Of a stretch of DNA of 64,000 nucleotides, positions 63,477-64,000 are shown in pieces. This DNA comes from Sphingomonas oligophenolica (GTDB taxonomy: Bacteria > Pseudomonadota > Alphaproteobacteria > Sphingomonadales > Sphingomonadaceae), in the NCBI RefSeq assembly GCF_006438955.1, contig NZ_RCZK01000001.1, positions 1-64,000 on the forward strand. The letters are read 5' to 3'. The position numbers and the translations under genes were made by a program. Under the pieces are notes generated by a model that did not search any database, had not been told where the DNA came from, and saw nothing but the letters and a program-made list of their open reading frames with translations. Numbering within the stretch: the stretch's first letter is position 1; each line of letters starts with the position of its first letter.

Positions 63477-64000
63477 TCACTCCTTGGTCCCGCGATAGCG
63501 TTCGCGGAACATGTTCGCAAAACTCGACAACGCTTGCGCCGCGATTGCGTGCCGTAGGTCCGCCATCAGCGCTTCGTAAAACCAGACATTGTGTTCGGTC
63601 ATCAGCATCGCGCCGAGCATCTCGCCCGCGCGGACCAGATGGTGGAGATAGGCGCGCGTCCAGGTCGAACAGACCGGACAGTCGCAGGCGGGATCGAGCG
63701 GGATCTGGTCCTCCGCGAACTTCGCGTTGCGGATGTTGATCGGCCCGGTGCGCGTGAATGCCTGACCCGTCCGTCCACTGCGGGTCGGCATGACGCAATC
63801 GAACATGTCGATGCCGCGTTCGACCGCGCCGACGATATCGTCGGGCTTGCCGACCCCCATCAGGTAGCGCGGCTTGTCGGCGGGGAGCTGGCCCGGTGCG
63901 AAGTCGAGGCACGCGAACATCGCCTCCTGCCCTTCGCCGACCGCGAGCCCGCCGACCGCATAGCCGTCGAACCCGATCTCGATCAGCGCGTCGGCGGACG
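63477..64000 (-). CDS. tgt: Queuine tRNA-ribosyltransferase, C-terminal part (runs off window)
   Basis: Only the last 174 codons or so are present; the 5' end lies beyond position 64000. The visible part has [52 protein letters not shown] in parts, and the zinc site [17 protein letters not shown] (C-x-C-x2-C with His). These are signatures of tRNA-guanine transglycosylase, which inserts the queuine precursor preQ1 at G34 of tRNAs with GUN anticodons. A small membrane protein gene follows 2 bp after the stop. Confidence 0.95.
   Translation of the reverse strand, partial: SADALIEIGFDGYAVGGLAVGEGQEAMFACLDFAPGQLPADKPRYLMGVGKPDDIVGAVERGIDMFDCVMPTRSGRTGQAFTRTGPINIRNAKFAEDQIPLDPACDCPVCSTWTRAYLHHLVRAGEMLGAMLMTEHNVWFYEALMADLRHAIAAQALSSFANMFRERYRGTKE

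Overview
The window is GC-rich chromosomal DNA of an alphaproteobacterium, most probably a Sphingomonas-like member of the Sphingomonadaceae. Pointers to this are a two-piece MetH next to an ArsR-methyltransferase fusion regulator, exosortase-A-associated glycan genes, a SapC-family protein, a stand-alone CpdR-like receiver, the truB-rpsO-pnp order, and many intergenic palindromic repeats. No database was searched; all names come from reading motifs and gene order.

Layout. 1-0.7 kb: remnant of an IS3-family (IS2-group) element. 0.9-7.8 kb: ZIP-like transporter, dnaK-dnaJ chaperone operon with a probable RpoH promoter, a PCu(A)C copper protein, an HExxH protein, a thioesterase, a CHRD protein and a beta-helix protein. 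7.9-13.8 kb: a methionine operon on the minus strand (SahR-like regulator, metF, metH N-half, metH C-half) with a perfect 24-bp palindrome in front of it. 13.9-18 kb: two small lipoproteins, an aldo/keto reductase and an ABC-2 export pair, largely coupled by ATGA overlaps. 18-22 kb: isocitrate lyase, a spermidine-synthase-like protein and a RamB-type acyl-CoA regulator. 22-28 kb: CDF transporter, two envelope proteins, 3-hydroxybutyrate dehydrogenase, zinc metallopeptidase, VOC protein, MDR oxidoreductase and tRNA-Ala(CGC). 28-34.5 kb: Nudix, extensin-like, transglutaminase-like, Bax-inhibitor-like, ThpR and Cu/Zn SOD genes. 34.5-37.3 kb: exosortase-A-associated glycosyltransferase and O-ligase. 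37.6-43.4 kb: ferredoxin-reductase-like flavoprotein, tRNA-Val(GAC), cpdR, N-formylglutamate amidohydrolase, a candidate small RNA, cytochrome b561, SapC and an FAD-linked oxidase. 44-54 kb: RhlE-like helicase, DUF1289, TM2 and Crp/Fnr genes, then pnp-rpsO-truB-M50 protease, tdk, fdhD and mobA. 54-64 kb: two L,D-transpeptidases, enoyl-CoA hydratase, S9 peptidase, cell wall hydrolase, M16 peptidase and the 3' part of tgt.

The window is mostly housekeeping core genome with no prophage, CRISPR array or defence island. Themes that tie genes together are methionine/SAH homeostasis, the glyoxylate and short-chain acyl-CoA response, RNA turnover (RhlE-like helicase, PNPase and S15, with Arg/Gly-rich tails on helicase and PNPase) and envelope remodelling. 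The least explained signals are a promoter-to-terminator minus-strand transcript at 40.36-40.47 kb with anti-Shine-Dalgarno C-rich motifs, the 24-bp palindrome at 13.79 kb, and several families of intergenic inverted repeats.
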